The notes: generated by a model from the letters alone, not told the origin. Counted from the first letter of the stretch, positions 29,668 through 38,169 are shown. The stretch is 38,169 nt of DNA from a virus (IMGVR_UViG_3300028883_001008:1-38169); one strand, 5' to 3'. A program made the numbers and translations.

Positions 29668-31597
29668 CGATCTAAAAGTATATCTGAGGGCGGAAACGCG
29701 GGCGGCGGTCCGTGCGATGCAGAAGGCGCAAAAGCAAACCGACTCACTGTCTGGTCAGCTCGGCATGATGGCAAAAACGGCCGTTAAGTCGTTTGCTGGC
29801 TATGTGGCAGCGGCAGCTTCAATCGGTGCCGTCATTTCCACCATGAAAGAATCTATCAACCTCTATGGCGAGCAGATCCAGGCTGAGCAGAAGCTCGCCG
29901 CGTCTATCCGGTCCACCGGCGGTGATGTAGACGAATTGCTGCCGAAATATAAACGGATTGCCTCGGAAATACAGGGTATTACCACTGTAGGTGACGAAGC
30001 AACACTGTCACTTATGCAGCAGGCAAGGTCCCTGGGTGTGACGGATGAGCAGATGGAGGAGGCAACAAAGGGAGCCATCGGTCTATCTAAGGCATTGGGG
30101 ATCGGAACACAGCAGGCTCTCAGAGGTGTGGCGAATGCTTTAAATGGGGAGTTTACTTCCTTACAACGTTATATACCCGAGTTGAGAACAGCCAGTACAG
30201 AAAGTGAGAAAATGGCTATCGTGCAGAAGGCCATGGCCGACGGCTTTAAGGTTGCGAAAGCTGAAGCCGATAACGGCTATGGATCTTTGCAGCAATTGAG
30301 CAATGCAGCCGGTGATTTCAAAGAAACGATGGGTCGAGCCGTTGCGGAGGGCATTCAGCCGTTTGTAACCGGATTAACAGACTGGATTTCAAGTATTGCA
30401 ACCGCTCGTACCGAATTAATGGATCTGCGAGATATACTCAACAAACGTGCCAGAGGTGAAACCTTATCACTACAGGAACAGATTAAGCTTCAGGAAAGTA
30501 AAGTTGAAAAACTTCGAAATGAGTTGGATACAGCAAGCAAACTCAAATCCAATAGCGAGAGCATACTCGGATATCAGAGTGACAGCCGGGAAGAAATAGA
30601 TGCCCAGCTGAGAGGTGAAGAAAATAAGCTCGCCATACTGCAGAGACAGCTGCAAGCTCGGGAAGAAGGAAATAAAGCGGAACAGGAACAGACTCAAAAA
30701 GAACTTGAAATGAACGAAACAGCCGCAACGAAGCGGCTTGAAATCCGGAAAAAATATGGACAGAAAGAATTCGAAGCTCAGGCAAATACGTTTCAGAAAA
30801 TAGAAGCCGAGCGGCAGCGCGTCTTGGACGAGATGGCCGCAGCATATGTCAAGAGCGGACATGAAGTTGAGGTGGTAAACGATTGGTTTGATAAACAGCA
30901 GGAGCAGGCGAAACGGGACCTTATCGCCCGTATGGATGATATAAGTGAAGAGTATCGTCAGAGAGAAATTGCCCGGATAAAAGCCGAGTATGAAGCGGAA
31001 AAACAGGCGGCGGAAGAGCGTAAACGGATAGCAAAGCAAGAGTTTCAGGAAAAAATGAATTACGCAATGCAGTATGTCTCCACTATACAGAGCGGGTTTA
31101 CATCTATAGCAACCATACAGACAAATATGTATCAGAAGCAAATCGACGCTGCTGAAGAGGGCAGCGAAGAGCAAAAAAAGCTGATGCGTGAACAGGCAAA
31201 GTCACAGAAAAAGTGGGCGACTTTCCAGGCGCTGATCAATACTGCCACGGCTGTCACAAAAACCTTTGCAAACATTGGGGCCCCCTGGGCTGCACCTCTC
31301 GCCGCGGCTCAAGCAGCAGCCGGTATGGCTCAGGTTGCAGCTATTAGATCGCAACCGCTTCCGGCTTTCGGTCAGGGAGGAGACTTCATCGCCACGAAGC
31401 CACAAACCATTGTTGTGGGTGAAGCAGGTCGGGAACGGGTGCGTATCGATCCTCAGCCGGACACCAGAAGAGACGGAATATTAATTCAGATCAACGGCAA
31501 TATATACGGACCAGGCGGTGCCGAAGAATTTGCTCAGTATATCGTATCTGCGATCAAACGCGGTCAACGCTCCGGACGCGTGGAGGCGCTTGTATGA
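29654..31597 (+). CDS. Tape measure protein
   Basis: A 647-residue protein that sets tail length; this is short for the family, so the tail should be short. ATG 29654 follows AGAAGG. The N-terminal region (RAETRAAVRAMQKAQKQ, KTAVKSFAGYVAAAASIGAV) is typical. The middle is helical (RYIPELRTAST, NAAGDFKETMGRAVAEGI), followed by a long coiled coil about residues 270-480 (KYGQKEFEAQANTF, RQREIARIKAEYEAEKQ). A hydrophobic segment (WAAPLAAAQAAAGMAQVAAI) lies near 560, and a C-terminal part reads TIVVGEAGRERV. Confidence 0.85.
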   Translation: MPVADDLKVYLRAETRAAVRAMQKAQKQTDSLSGQLGMMAKTAVKSFAGYVAAAASIGAVISTMKESINLYGEQIQAEQKLAASIRSTGGDVDELLPKYKRIASEIQGITTVGDEATLSLMQQARSLGVTDEQMEEATKGAIGLSKALGIGTQQALRGVANALNGEFTSLQRYIPELRTASTESEKMAIVQKAMADGFKVAKAEADNGYGSLQQLSNAAGDFKETMGRAVAEGIQPFVTGLTDWISSIATARTELMDLRDILNKRARGETLSLQEQIKLQESKVEKLRNELDTASKLKSNSESILGYQSDSREEIDAQLRGEENKLAILQRQLQAREEGNKAEQEQTQKELEMNETAATKRLEIRKKYGQKEFEAQANTFQKIEAERQRVLDEMAAAYVKSGHEVEVVNDWFDKQQEQAKRDLIARMDDISEEYRQREIARIKAEYEAEKQAAEERKRIAKQEFQEKMNYAMQYVSTIQSGFTSIATIQTNMYQKQIDAAEEGSEEQKKLMREQAKSQKKWATFQALINTATAVTKTFANIGAPWAAPLAAAQAAAGMAQVAAIRSQPLPAFGQGGDFIATKPQTIVVGEAGRERVRIDPQPDTRRDGILIQINGNIYGPGGAEEFAQYIVSAIKRGQRSGRVEALV

Positions 31598-34500
31598 GCT
31601 ATACCGTGTACATAGACTATGGCGGTGGATGGGTTGATCTTACCAATTACAGCGGTAAAAACTTAGTACGATACAACGGGTTCCAGAAAATTCAGCAGAT
31701 TCACGATGAAGACTGTAGGGTCGCCCGTAATAGTGCACAATTTCAGATAGACAGTGACATCAACCTTATACCGCATCTTATGAATGTGGAAGAGATAAAA
31801 GTTCAGATTGAAAAAGATGGTGCTCTCTGGTTCAAAGGCTATGCCCGGCCGGTTACGACATTTACCGCATCTGTGGATGGAGATGTTATTGATTTTGAAG
31901 CGTTTGACTCTTCATGGCTCCTTGAAAGGTCAATCCAGAGTGATGTTAAGTATATCAATCAATACCTATGTAATACATCAGATACGGAAAATTCAATAAT
32001 TCACGATCTTCTCAACAGGGCTGGAGTAGCTTCGGGAGATATAAACATTACAGTCGATATTCTCCAGCAGATCACCGTCACATTCGAGGAAGGTACTAGA
32101 TATATAGATGCCATCGGAGATATTCTGTGGGATTACCATCATGTACTGGATGTATCCGATGGCGGAAAGCTCTATGTTTACGACTGGGCTCCGGAGACTA
32201 TTCCGGCAGCTTCTCATACATTTGAAGAAAACAACACGGTTAGGCAGATCGAGATATCCAAGAATGATATTGACGAGGATCAGGTCCGGGTACATTACCA
32301 TGAGTTGATAGAGAAAACAGGCATAACTCTCTGTAAAAAGACATATTCGGATGTTACCACTCCCACCGTATTTAAGGTTTTAACCACTGACGTATGTTAT
32401 GAATGGGATGGATCGGAGGAGTATGCCTCGGTCGAAGATAATGAATCGGCGAAGAACTGGCCGAGCATCCCCGGGCGATTCAAGTTTGAGAACCCTGTAG
32501 AAGACTCTGAGTGGCTTAACACAAGCAATCATGCTGTAAGCTGGACTAACGAACGATTCTGGAACTCTGTATTTATTGGGATCGGTGCCGGCGGAAAAAC
32601 GGATAATAACGAGGTCAGTCTTGTCAGCTCTGCATTCGGAGTATCTTATGCGGATCTTCAATTCTACATTCAGAGCCCCGACAAACCATGGTATTCATCC
32701 GCATCCTGGAACACCATCCGCAAAGTGGTTGTAACCGGAGATGCGCAGTTACTGAAGCGGCATGCGAACAAAACCAATCTGATTCCAGCAACCGGGAATA
32801 CAGTAAAGGAATACAAAGCCAATTATATTTACGACGGTATCATCGCCGTAGCGCTTGCAACCGCCATGGCTCATCACCTTGAATACGGGAGATGGATCTA
32901 TAAATGGCAATCCGAAGATGAGGTGGATATAGGAGACTATGTTCGTATCTACAATACAACTTCACTTAATGTTGATACCATTGTCAGGGTAATTAAAAAA
33001 TCATGGAACGAAGTAAAGAAGATATTTGATTATAAAGCTATCGGCGTAACGGATCTTGGTACTCCTGTCGGATCAGTCATCAGCGGAACATACGCAGTGG
33101 TTCCTCCAGGGGATGTTATTGATACGGTCGATAGGGTTAATGAAGGATTGGATGATCTTGGCAACATCAAAAAGGTGATCAAAGGTTCGGCGCTGAACAC
33201 TGAAGGTGAAGAATCGATAAAAGGTGTTTCCGGATTATACTTCACCGCAGAGTTTATTGGATTCTACAACGGAGACGAGAGTGTTGATGATTGGACCGCT
33301 CGTATCAAAGATGACGGCACATTCAAATTCCTAGGAAATGCGGACAACTTTATCGAATGGGATGGGACCAGTCTGGCTATCCAGGGTGACCTACAGAGTG
33401 CCAATTATTCGGCGGGATCTGCAGGGTGGCAGATAAATAATGCCGGCGCTGCAGAGTTTAACGAGGTAACTGTTCGGGGAACAATAGTAGCTGATAACGG
33501 AGATGTAGGCGGTTGGATAATATCCGCTGATTCAATTCAATCCGCGGCAGACGGAAATAATAGAATAGAGTTGAACCCCGGAGACAACCGGGTGGAGATC
33601 TGGAGCGGGGCTACGCTGAAGGCGGCTCTCGGATATCTGGGAGGAATAGGATCATACACGGCTACCGACTTCGGTCTGTATGTTGCGGACGGAAACACTG
33701 TGAAGTTGGAAGGTGGTGGAGATCTTACCGGGGATGACTACCTGATATCCTCCGACGGTGCGATTGTGATTGATGATGGATCGGGGGGAGAGCTGGCCCG
33801 GTTCGGAAGCATGGACGGAAGTGTGGGTTTTCAGGTTGGAGACCCGGACACCGGAGAAGGTATCAAGTACACGGTAGCGGACGGACTGGTTATTAGCGGG
33901 GGGTTGCAGGCGCAGTTTGCAAGCCTCACGACCACGCTGACGATTGGATATGCCGGAACTGGTTCTGAGGCCTCTCCCGATGATGGCGATAGGAAAGTTT
34001 ATCTGGATGAAGATGAGATAATATTTTCAGTTTATAGAAATGCGGCGTGGTCTACGACAGATGTTGTAAAGTTTGGCGGTGTTGATAGTGATGACAAGTT
34101 TGTTACTTACGGGCGTATGACAGGCATCGTACATCCTGCGAACACCGCTCCAAGAATGGCAATGTTGCCAGAGGCGACCTGTAGGATTTTTGATTGTGAG
34201 AATGACGCAGAAGATCAGCACGGTGTTGATAACTGGTCGGGGAAAACTGATATTTCATATTCAAGCGGCACGAAGAAGTTTGGAACGTATTCCATGTATT
34301 GTGCATCGGCTTCGACGACAGGATATCTTTCTTTCAACTCAGACATGGGCGATATAAATCTCGATGATGATGCGTGGGCCTTCGGGGGATGGTTTTATAC
34401 TGGCGTTTCAACAAGTGCGGTCGGATGCAATCTTTTATGGATAACTGACCATGTAGATACAGACAATGGAACCTATATTTACGCTGGCTGGAATTATAAT

Positions 34501-35406
34501 GGAGGATCACCGCAGATCACAGTAACTATTCAAGTTAAAGAGTCTGGGTCATTTACATATAATGACTCGAGTACGCTTTCTATTACAGCGAATGCGTGGC
34601 ACTACATAGCTTTGGTGCACCATGCTGGGGATCATACTGTGACGCTGGTAGTTGACGATCAGCAGACCACAGAAGATGCTGGGGCTGATCTTGATCCTCA
34701 TACTGGCGGAACTTTTTCTGGCCATTTTGATATAAAAAATAACGATGGATATGCAACATATTTAGACGAAGTATTGGTGGATTTCGAAACTGATATCGCT
34801 GTTGCAGATGTGATACAGCATTATAATGACGGGGTAACATGGAACACCGACTATGCATTAACAGATGTTATTATCGAACCCGAGGATGGGGGTAGGGTTG
34901 TAATTGATGGTGCGGTGATAAGTGCAGACGGAACTCTTGCGGATGATTCCGACCAGAAGATACCCACCGAAAAAGCGGTCAAGACCTATGTGGATAATGC
35001 AAGTGGAGGAAATCCTACCGCTACAGCAACCACGGACTACCGGGTTTCTTGCACCGTATCTGAAGGACATGATGATACTTCGTGGCATTATTATTTGGTA
35101 AAGCCTTATTTCCCTTGGGATGGAACTGTTAAGGTTTACTGGAGAATCACCGAATATTCATTTGATTTCGAGTGTTATCTTAGATTGAATGGTGTTAATC
35201 AGACTTATAAAAAAGATGACGGTCAGCATGTATACACATATGATTTAACCGTAGAACCCGGAGACATTATTAGTCTCTATTTTAAGAGCACACGGGATGG
35301 GCGCACAGCCACGATAGATCAACTCAAACTTGGATTCACTTTGGATGCTTATAATCCAGATTATTATAACTATATCCACTCGCTTAGTAATTTTACTGCG
35401 GTATAA
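31594..35406 (+). CDS. Tail tip / fibre protein with LamG-like domain
   Basis: A 1270-residue structural protein. The N-terminal ~500 residues (YTVYIDYGGGWVDLTNYSGK, RYNGFQKIQQIHDEDC, VRVHYHELIEKTG, WKWQSEDEVDIGDYVRIYN-like blocks) form a beta-rich tail-tip body. Residues ~520-830 resemble fibre-like repeats (GWQINNAGAAEFNEVTVRG, VGGWIISADSI). Residues ~850-1075 form a LamG-like jelly roll (YSMYCASASTTGYLSFN, DDAWAFGGWFY, AWHYIALVHHAGDHTVTLVV). A further ~100-residue beta domain closes the C-terminus. The LamG part probably binds host glycans. Confidence 0.72.
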   Translation: MSYTVYIDYGGGWVDLTNYSGKNLVRYNGFQKIQQIHDEDCRVARNSAQFQIDSDINLIPHLMNVEEIKVQIEKDGALWFKGYARPVTTFTASVDGDVIDFEAFDSSWLLERSIQSDVKYINQYLCNTSDTENSIIHDLLNRAGVASGDINITVDILQQITVTFEEGTRYIDAIGDILWDYHHVLDVSDGGKLYVYDWAPETIPAASHTFEENNTVRQIEISKNDIDEDQVRVHYHELIEKTGITLCKKTYSDVTTPTVFKVLTTDVCYEWDGSEEYASVEDNESAKNWPSIPGRFKFENPVEDSEWLNTSNHAVSWTNERFWNSVFIGIGAGGKTDNNEVSLVSSAFGVSYADLQFYIQSPDKPWYSSASWNTIRKVVVTGDAQLLKRHANKTNLIPATGNTVKEYKANYIYDGIIAVALATAMAHHLEYGRWIYKWQSEDEVDIGDYVRIYNTTSLNVDTIVRVIKKSWNEVKKIFDYKAIGVTDLGTPVGSVISGTYAVVPPGDVIDTVDRVNEGLDDLGNIKKVIKGSALNTEGEESIKGVSGLYFTAEFIGFYNGDESVDDWTARIKDDGTFKFLGNADNFIEWDGTSLAIQGDLQSANYSAGSAGWQINNAGAAEFNEVTVRGTIVADNGDVGGWIISADSIQSAADGNNRIELNPGDNRVEIWSGATLKAALGYLGGIGSYTATDFGLYVADGNTVKLEGGGDLTGDDYLISSDGAIVIDDGSGGELARFGSMDGSVGFQVGDPDTGEGIKYTVADGLVISGGLQAQFASLTTTLTIGYAGTGSEASPDDGDRKVYLDEDEIIFSVYRNAAWSTTDVVKFGGVDSDDKFVTYGRMTGIVHPANTAPRMAMLPEATCRIFDCENDAEDQHGVDNWSGKTDISYSSGTKKFGTYSMYCASASTTGYLSFNSDMGDINLDDDAWAFGGWFYTGVSTSAVGCNLLWITDHVDTDNGTYIYAGWNYNGGSPQITVTIQVKESGSFTYNDSSTLSITANAWHYIALVHHAGDHTVTLVVDDQQTTEDAGADLDPHTGGTFSGHFDIKNNDGYATYLDEVLVDFETDIAVADVIQHYNDGVTWNTDYALTDVIIEPEDGGRVVIDGAVISADGTLADDSDQKIPTEKAVKTYVDNASGGNPTATATTDYRVSCTVSEGHDDTSWHYYLVKPYFPWDGTVKVYWRITEYSFDFECYLRLNGVNQTYKKDDGQHVYTYDLTVEPGDIISLYFKSTRDGRTATIDQLKLGFTLDAYNPDYYNYIHSLSNFTAV

Positions 35407-35417
35407 AGGAGCTCTAT

Positions 35418-35675
35418 ATGACAGATAAAAGGATTGATGATATTACCCAAATCAGAGACGCATTATCAAAATGTTTGCGGATAAAAAGAACTCAAGCTCT
35501 TCGGGAGACGGATCACATCATGTTGCCCGACTATCCGCTTCCAGATAAATCGGCTGTGATCCAATATCGGCAGAAACTGAGGGATATTACTAAGCAGAAA
35601 AGTTTTCCAGAAACCGTAACATGGCCAGAAAAGCCGGAAGAAATAAAATCTATAGAGGAAGTGTCTATAAAATGA
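35418..35675 (+). CDS. Phage tail (fibre) assembly chaperone
   Basis: An 85-residue protein resembling the Phage_tail_APC family (PF16778): LRIKRTQALRETDHIMLPDYPLPD, then AVIQYRQKLRDITKQKSFPETVTWPEKP. These follow fibre genes and assist their folding. GGAG lies 6 nt upstream of ATG, 11 bp after the fibre gene. Confidence 0.82.
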   Translation: MTDKRIDDITQIRDALSKCLRIKRTQALRETDHIMLPDYPLPDKSAVIQYRQKLRDITKQKSFPETVTWPEKPEEIKSIEEVSIK

Positions 35676-35842
35676 ATCACTGGAACGGACACTGTAAAAA
35701 GGCCAGCACCGAGTGGCATTGACACGTCGGATCGGTGGTTCATATCGAGCGCCGATGGTTCTGGCCGCTGTTTAGTGTTCAAGATCATATGAGATACGAC
35801 AATATAACCATTAACCAGAGAGGGAATCAGAAAAACAATTAG
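35672..35842 (+). pseudogene. Short phage gene with in-frame TGA at codon 17
   Basis: From ATG 35672 (overlapping the previous stop) the frame reads MNHWNGHCKKASTEWH, then TGA (35720-35722), then continues open as HVGSVVHIERRWFWPLFSVQ to TAG at 35840-35842, 56 codons in all. GAGGAAG stands 10 nt upstream of the ATG. The composition stays protein-like on both sides of the TGA. It is either a gene with a point-mutation stop (TGC or TGG to TGA) or a case of stop-codon recoding. Confidence 0.4.
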
Positions 35843-35860
35843 TAGGGAGATTAAGAAAAT

Positions 35861-36244
35861 ATGAAATTAGGGATCATCATCGCAAACAGAGAAATACTAC
35901 AGCTGCTTTACAAAACAAGACTTGATGGGAGACGAGCGCTGAAACTTCGGAAGTATATCAAGGCTCTAAATGAAGAAATTCTGACATTCGAAGAAGCACG
36001 AAACGATTATATACGAGAGCATGGCTCAGGTGAGCCTCCTAAGATTCAGCCTGGAACGAACGGATATACTGAGTTTATCAAGTATCTCAATGAAATGGCA
36101 GAGAGTGAGGTAGAATCACCGGATCCAATTTTAACTGAAAGCGACCTGGAACATTTCGGAGAGCTTTCGATTGAGGACATTGATAGGATTGAGGCTCTGG
36201 GGCTGCTGGAAATAGATAGAGTGAAGAAACAACCCCAGAAATAG
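35861..36244 (+). CDS. Hypothetical phage protein (late region)
   Basis: A 127-residue acidic helical protein: MKLGIIIANREILQLLYKTRLDGRRALKLRK, then NEEILTFEEARNDYIREHG and a C-terminal acidic stretch with DLEHFGELSIEDIDRIEALG. It resembles in layout small phage proteins between fibre and lysis genes (DUF1617-like, low confidence). GGGAG lies 11 nt upstream. Confidence 0.6.
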   Translation: MKLGIIIANREILQLLYKTRLDGRRALKLRKYIKALNEEILTFEEARNDYIREHGSGEPPKIQPGTNGYTEFIKYLNEMAESEVESPDPILTESDLEHFGELSIEDIDRIEALGLLEIDRVKKQPQK

Positions 36245-36264
36245 GAAAATAGAAGCCTGTAAGG

Positions 36265-36591
36265 ATGAATACTGTGGCATATGTCGATAAACCGAAAACA
36301 TTGAAAGAACAGGTTGATCAAATCTGGATGGTATTGATTGGTTTCAATGGTGATGGTATTGCAGCGATCACCAAAGAGAACCACAGAGACATACAGGAAA
36401 TAAAAATGACGACCCAGCACTTTCAGGATACTCGATTCGACACATGCCCGACGAAAATCTGGCTCGATACTATGTTGGATGAAAGAAATAGATCAAGGGA
36501 ACGGAAGGTGGATGTTCGTCTCGTAATATACGGTTTGGTTGTGGGGTTAATTGCCTCTGTTCCTACATGGTTAATGGTGTTTGGAGGGTAG
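36265..36591 (+). CDS. Small phage protein with C-terminal TM helix
   Basis: A 108-residue protein with a soluble N-terminus (EQVDQIWMVLIGFNGDG) and one C-terminal membrane helix (VIYGLVVGLIASVPTWLMVFGG). The preceding ATG has weak AAGG spacing; GTG 36274 is an alternative start. Topology is that of a small holin-related or tail-anchored lysis-accessory protein. It stops 3 bp before the amidase. Confidence 0.6.
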   Translation: MNTVAYVDKPKTLKEQVDQIWMVLIGFNGDGIAAITKENHRDIQEIKMTTQHFQDTRFDTCPTKIWLDTMLDERNRSRERKVDVRLVIYGLVVGLIASVPTWLMVFGG

Positions 36592-36594
36592 GCC

Positions 36595-37152
36595 ATGAGA
36601 TTGGAAATAAACAATGATTATTTGATGATCAATGAGTTTTCCCGGCCCGGGACAAAGTTACACCAGGTCCGGGGAATCGTATTACACTGGGTGGCAAATC
36701 CCATGACAACTCCAGAGCAGAACAGGGAATTTTTCGAGCAGTGCCGTCATGGTCAGAACGGCTACGGATCAGCGCATTTTATTATTGGGATAGACGGGCA
36801 GATCCTGCAGATAATACCCACAAATGAAATGGCCTACCATGTTGGAAGCCGGGAATATACCGAATATGCACAAGTCAAATTCGGAGACTATCCGAATAAC
36901 TGCACACTTGGAATAGAACTCTGTCATCCGGATTGGTCTGGCCGGTTCACCCGAGAAACTCTTACAAGCACTGCCAGGTTATCGGCGGAACTTTGCACTG
37001 AGTTCGATCTGGATCCGGTAGAGGATATTACAACTCATCATCGGATCGTGGGCTGGAAGGATTGTCCGAAATGGTTTGTTAATTACCCGGAGAAGTTCTG
37101 TGCATTCAAGATTGCGGTTCATGACAGATTAACGGGTAAGGTGGTTGCATGA
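36595..37152 (+). CDS. N-acetylmuramoyl-L-alanine amidase (endolysin)
   Basis: A 185-residue Amidase_2-type lysin that cuts the bond between muramic acid and the peptide stem of peptidoglycan. Zinc ligands: His31 in GIVLHWV, His148/149 in TTHHRI and Cys157 in KDCP, with Lys155 nearby. There is no signal peptide, so release depends on the holin. GGAGGG lies 6 nt upstream. Coupled by ATGA to the holin-like gene. Confidence 0.93.
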   Translation: MRLEINNDYLMINEFSRPGTKLHQVRGIVLHWVANPMTTPEQNREFFEQCRHGQNGYGSAHFIIGIDGQILQIIPTNEMAYHVGSREYTEYAQVKFGDYPNNCTLGIELCHPDWSGRFTRETLTSTARLSAELCTEFDLDPVEDITTHHRIVGWKDCPKWFVNYPEKFCAFKIAVHDRLTGKVVA

Positions 37153-37382
37153 AGCCAATCAGGTTTGTACAGTGGTCAAGCTCAGTCTCAATCGCATTGA
37201 TTGTAATATGGTCCATCGGGTTTACAACATGGGGAATTATAACAAAAGAAGATCCTACAAAGATCATCGCGGGGATAGCAAAGATCGATACAGTTCTGGC
37301 TCTCTTTGTAGCTCCGGAGAAAGCAGCGGCCTTCTTTGGCCCGGCATTAAAACGAAAGCAGAGCGGAGGGGCGAATGAATGA
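37149..37382 (+). CDS. Holin-like membrane protein
   Basis: A 77-residue protein with two hydrophobic segments, IALIVIWSIGFTTWGII and IAKIDTVLALFVAPEKAAAFFG, and a basic C-terminus (KRKQSG). It lies between amidase and spanin genes. Two-helix size suggests a class II holin; it overlaps its neighbours by ATGA. In a second frame from 37145 a shadow exists. Confidence 0.68.
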   Translation: MKPIRFVQWSSSVSIALIVIWSIGFTTWGIITKEDPTKIIAGIAKIDTVLALFVAPEKAAAFFGPALKRKQSGGANE

Positions 37383-37764
37383 GATATTCCGTATGGTTGG
37401 TGTTGCTGTTATTGCTTTTCTCCTCGGTGCTGTTACCACTTTTTCCGTTGGATCATTCCCCGGACTCGGATTGTTCGGACCTAGTTCCGGAACTCAGATC
37501 TCTATTGACGAGCTACGAGCTGCACACCGCCAATCTCAAGCAATCGCTGAGCTCGCAGAACGTGAAAATAGAGAACTTACTGGAGAGATCCAGGACCTTA
37601 GAAGCCGGCTTGAGCGAAGCATTGCAGAGAGCAGAGAACTCCGAGAACACATCAGTGGAATTGCAGCTGACAATAGTGCAGCTCAAGAGAGCACTCGAGG
37701 ACTCGAGGAAACAAATCAACAATTTAGAGAGCTTATTGAGAAAGTCGAAGCTCAAGAGGATTAA
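37375..37764 (+). CDS. i-spanin-like membrane coiled-coil protein
   Basis: A 129-residue protein with an N-terminal membrane helix (VGVAVIAFLLGAVTTFSVG) and a long coiled coil (ELAERENRELTGEIQDL, RSRLERSIAESRELREH) to the end, typical for inner-membrane spanins (Rz-like) that fuse membranes in the last lysis step. GGAGG is 5 nt before the ATG. It overlaps almost completely with the gene starting at 37379. Confidence 0.62.
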   Translation: MNEIFRMVGVAVIAFLLGAVTTFSVGSFPGLGLFGPSSGTQISIDELRAAHRQSQAIAELAERENRELTGEIQDLRSRLERSIAESRELREHISGIAADNSAAQESTRGLEETNQQFRELIEKVEAQED

Positions 37765-37819
37765 GGCTGCTGCAATTTCGCTTATATGCGGTATTCTTAT
37801 TGGCATCGTGTTCTTCTAA
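37379..37819 (+). CDS. Overlapping spanin-like protein, TM at both ends
   Basis: A 146-residue protein in the +1 frame relative to the gene at 37375. The N-terminus is a strong signal or membrane segment (YSVWLVLLLLLFSSVLLPLF), then a Cys at 32, a coiled coil (ENLLERSRTLEAGLSEAL, IVQLKRALEDSRKQIN) and a C-terminal membrane helix (AAAISLICGILIGIVFF). The start overlaps the holin stop by ATGA, like most genes here. Topology recalls a spanin; no clear lipobox precedes the Cys. Both frames may be used. Confidence 0.6.
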   Translation: MRYSVWLVLLLLLFSSVLLPLFPLDHSPDSDCSDLVPELRSLLTSYELHTANLKQSLSSQNVKIENLLERSRTLEAGLSEALQRAENSENTSVELQLTIVQLKRALEDSRKQINNLESLLRKSKLKRIKAAAISLICGILIGIVFF

Positions 37820-38163
37820 TATTCTGATTGATTATCTTTCATTAAGTCGGTCAACTGTTTTGAATCTTTCGTTATAGCTTTTAACTGTTTCGCAATTTTC
37901 TCTGGTGGATCGTTGTAGTTTACATCTTCCATAAATTTCAGAGAATACACAATATATGTTTGGGGAGGAGGAAGTTTGCCTCCCCGACGTTGAACAATAC
38001 TTGCTGCTGCATTATACTCTGTCAGTGCTATCTGTGTAGCTATTTCTTTCTTATGTCTTTGCTTTTCAGTATTGGTATGGATAAGTGTTGTAAAGATTGT
38101 AATTCCACCTGTTATCAATGCTCCTGACGCACCTCCGATAATTGCTGCTAATGCTGGATCCAT
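37816..38163 (-). CDS. Small membrane protein at the right edge
   Basis: A 115-residue protein beginning MDPALAAIIGGASGALITGG with one N-terminal membrane helix (AAIIGGASGALITGGITIFTT, about 4-24), then a charged, helical C-terminal part (EKQRHKKEIATQIALTEY, PEKIAKQLKAITKDSKQLTDL). The frame is open to the window edge, so the start could lie further upstream (GTG 38169). It converges with the spanin gene, overlapping by 4 bp. Not a typical phage gene; probably cargo or flanking host DNA. Confidence 0.6.
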   Translation of the reverse strand: MDPALAAIIGGASGALITGGITIFTTLIHTNTEKQRHKKEIATQIALTEYNAAASIVQRRGGKLPPPQTYIVYSLKFMEDVNYNDPPEKIAKQLKAITKDSKQLTDLMKDNQSEY

Positions 38164-38169
38164 AGTCAC

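Noticed and set aside
35720-35765. SECIS element after the in-frame TGA
   Set aside because: Only a weak four-pair stem could be drawn and the loop does not match known bacterial SECIS features well; kept as an open question, not as a feature.
1-38169. CRISPR array or diversity-generating retroelement
   Set aside because: No regularly spaced repeats and no reverse transcriptase were found, despite the variable-looking tail protein.

Overview
This window carries most of a temperate, tailed phage genome (a prophage of siphovirus type with HK97-like head genes). It runs from an integrase at the left edge to a lysis cassette at the right edge. The attachment sites are not visible. The host is probably Gram-negative: the phage carries spanin-like genes, and the cargo includes a lipoprotein with an N-terminal lipobox and a secreted protein. 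A MORN-repeat lipoprotein would suit a spirochaete, but nothing here settles the phylum.

Left part (1-5375): a tyrosine integrase is followed by AT-rich accessory genes. First is a two-gene operon (unknown protein plus XRE/ImmA-type metallopeptidase) behind a perfect consensus promoter. Next is a small orphan ORF, then a minus-strand restriction-modification pair: a beta-type 'SPPY' DNA methyltransferase overlapping a XhoI/PaeR7I-like endonuclease. 5375-8553 is a modification-dependent restriction gene (SRA-like domain plus HNH) broken twice, by a one-base frameshift and by a complete IS66-family element (6166-8510) that created an 8-bp target duplication. 8678-11320 holds five minus-strand cargo genes: MORN lipoprotein, unknown, zinc-ribbon/YbjQ, one membrane protein and one secreted protein.

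Control and early region (11544-20603): a CI-like repressor is transcribed leftward. A promoter with scattered GACA-type repeats faces rightward, apparently giving a leaderless first transcript. A long series of small early genes follows, coupled by many ATGA overlaps: DNA-binding proteins, a protein like the phage 'replication terminator' family and its usual neighbour, an HNH nuclease, SSB, a DUF4942-like protein, a replisome-organiser-like protein and a Mor-like activator. Several genes shorter than 60 codons are included. Three RNA elements are interspersed: a tRNA-Met (CAU), a tRNA-like element with no anticodon arm, and a tRNA-like element with 75 nt in place of the anticodon arm. Each sits directly behind a strong hairpin and directly ahead of a purine-rich Shine-Dalgarno-like stretch. 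This is the least explained part of the window.

Late region (20605-37819): a dyad and a terminator hairpin, whose 3' arm is also the ribosome binding site of the next gene, lead into HNH, small and large terminase, portal, ClpP-like protease, major capsid protein, connector and tail-completion genes, major tail protein, and the tail-assembly chaperone pair with an A9 slippery run for -1 frameshifting. Then come a short tape measure, a 1270-residue tail tip/fibre protein with a LamG-like domain, a tail-fibre chaperone, and lysis genes: amidase, holin-like protein, and two spanin-like genes overlapping in different frames. A small minus-strand membrane gene closes the window.
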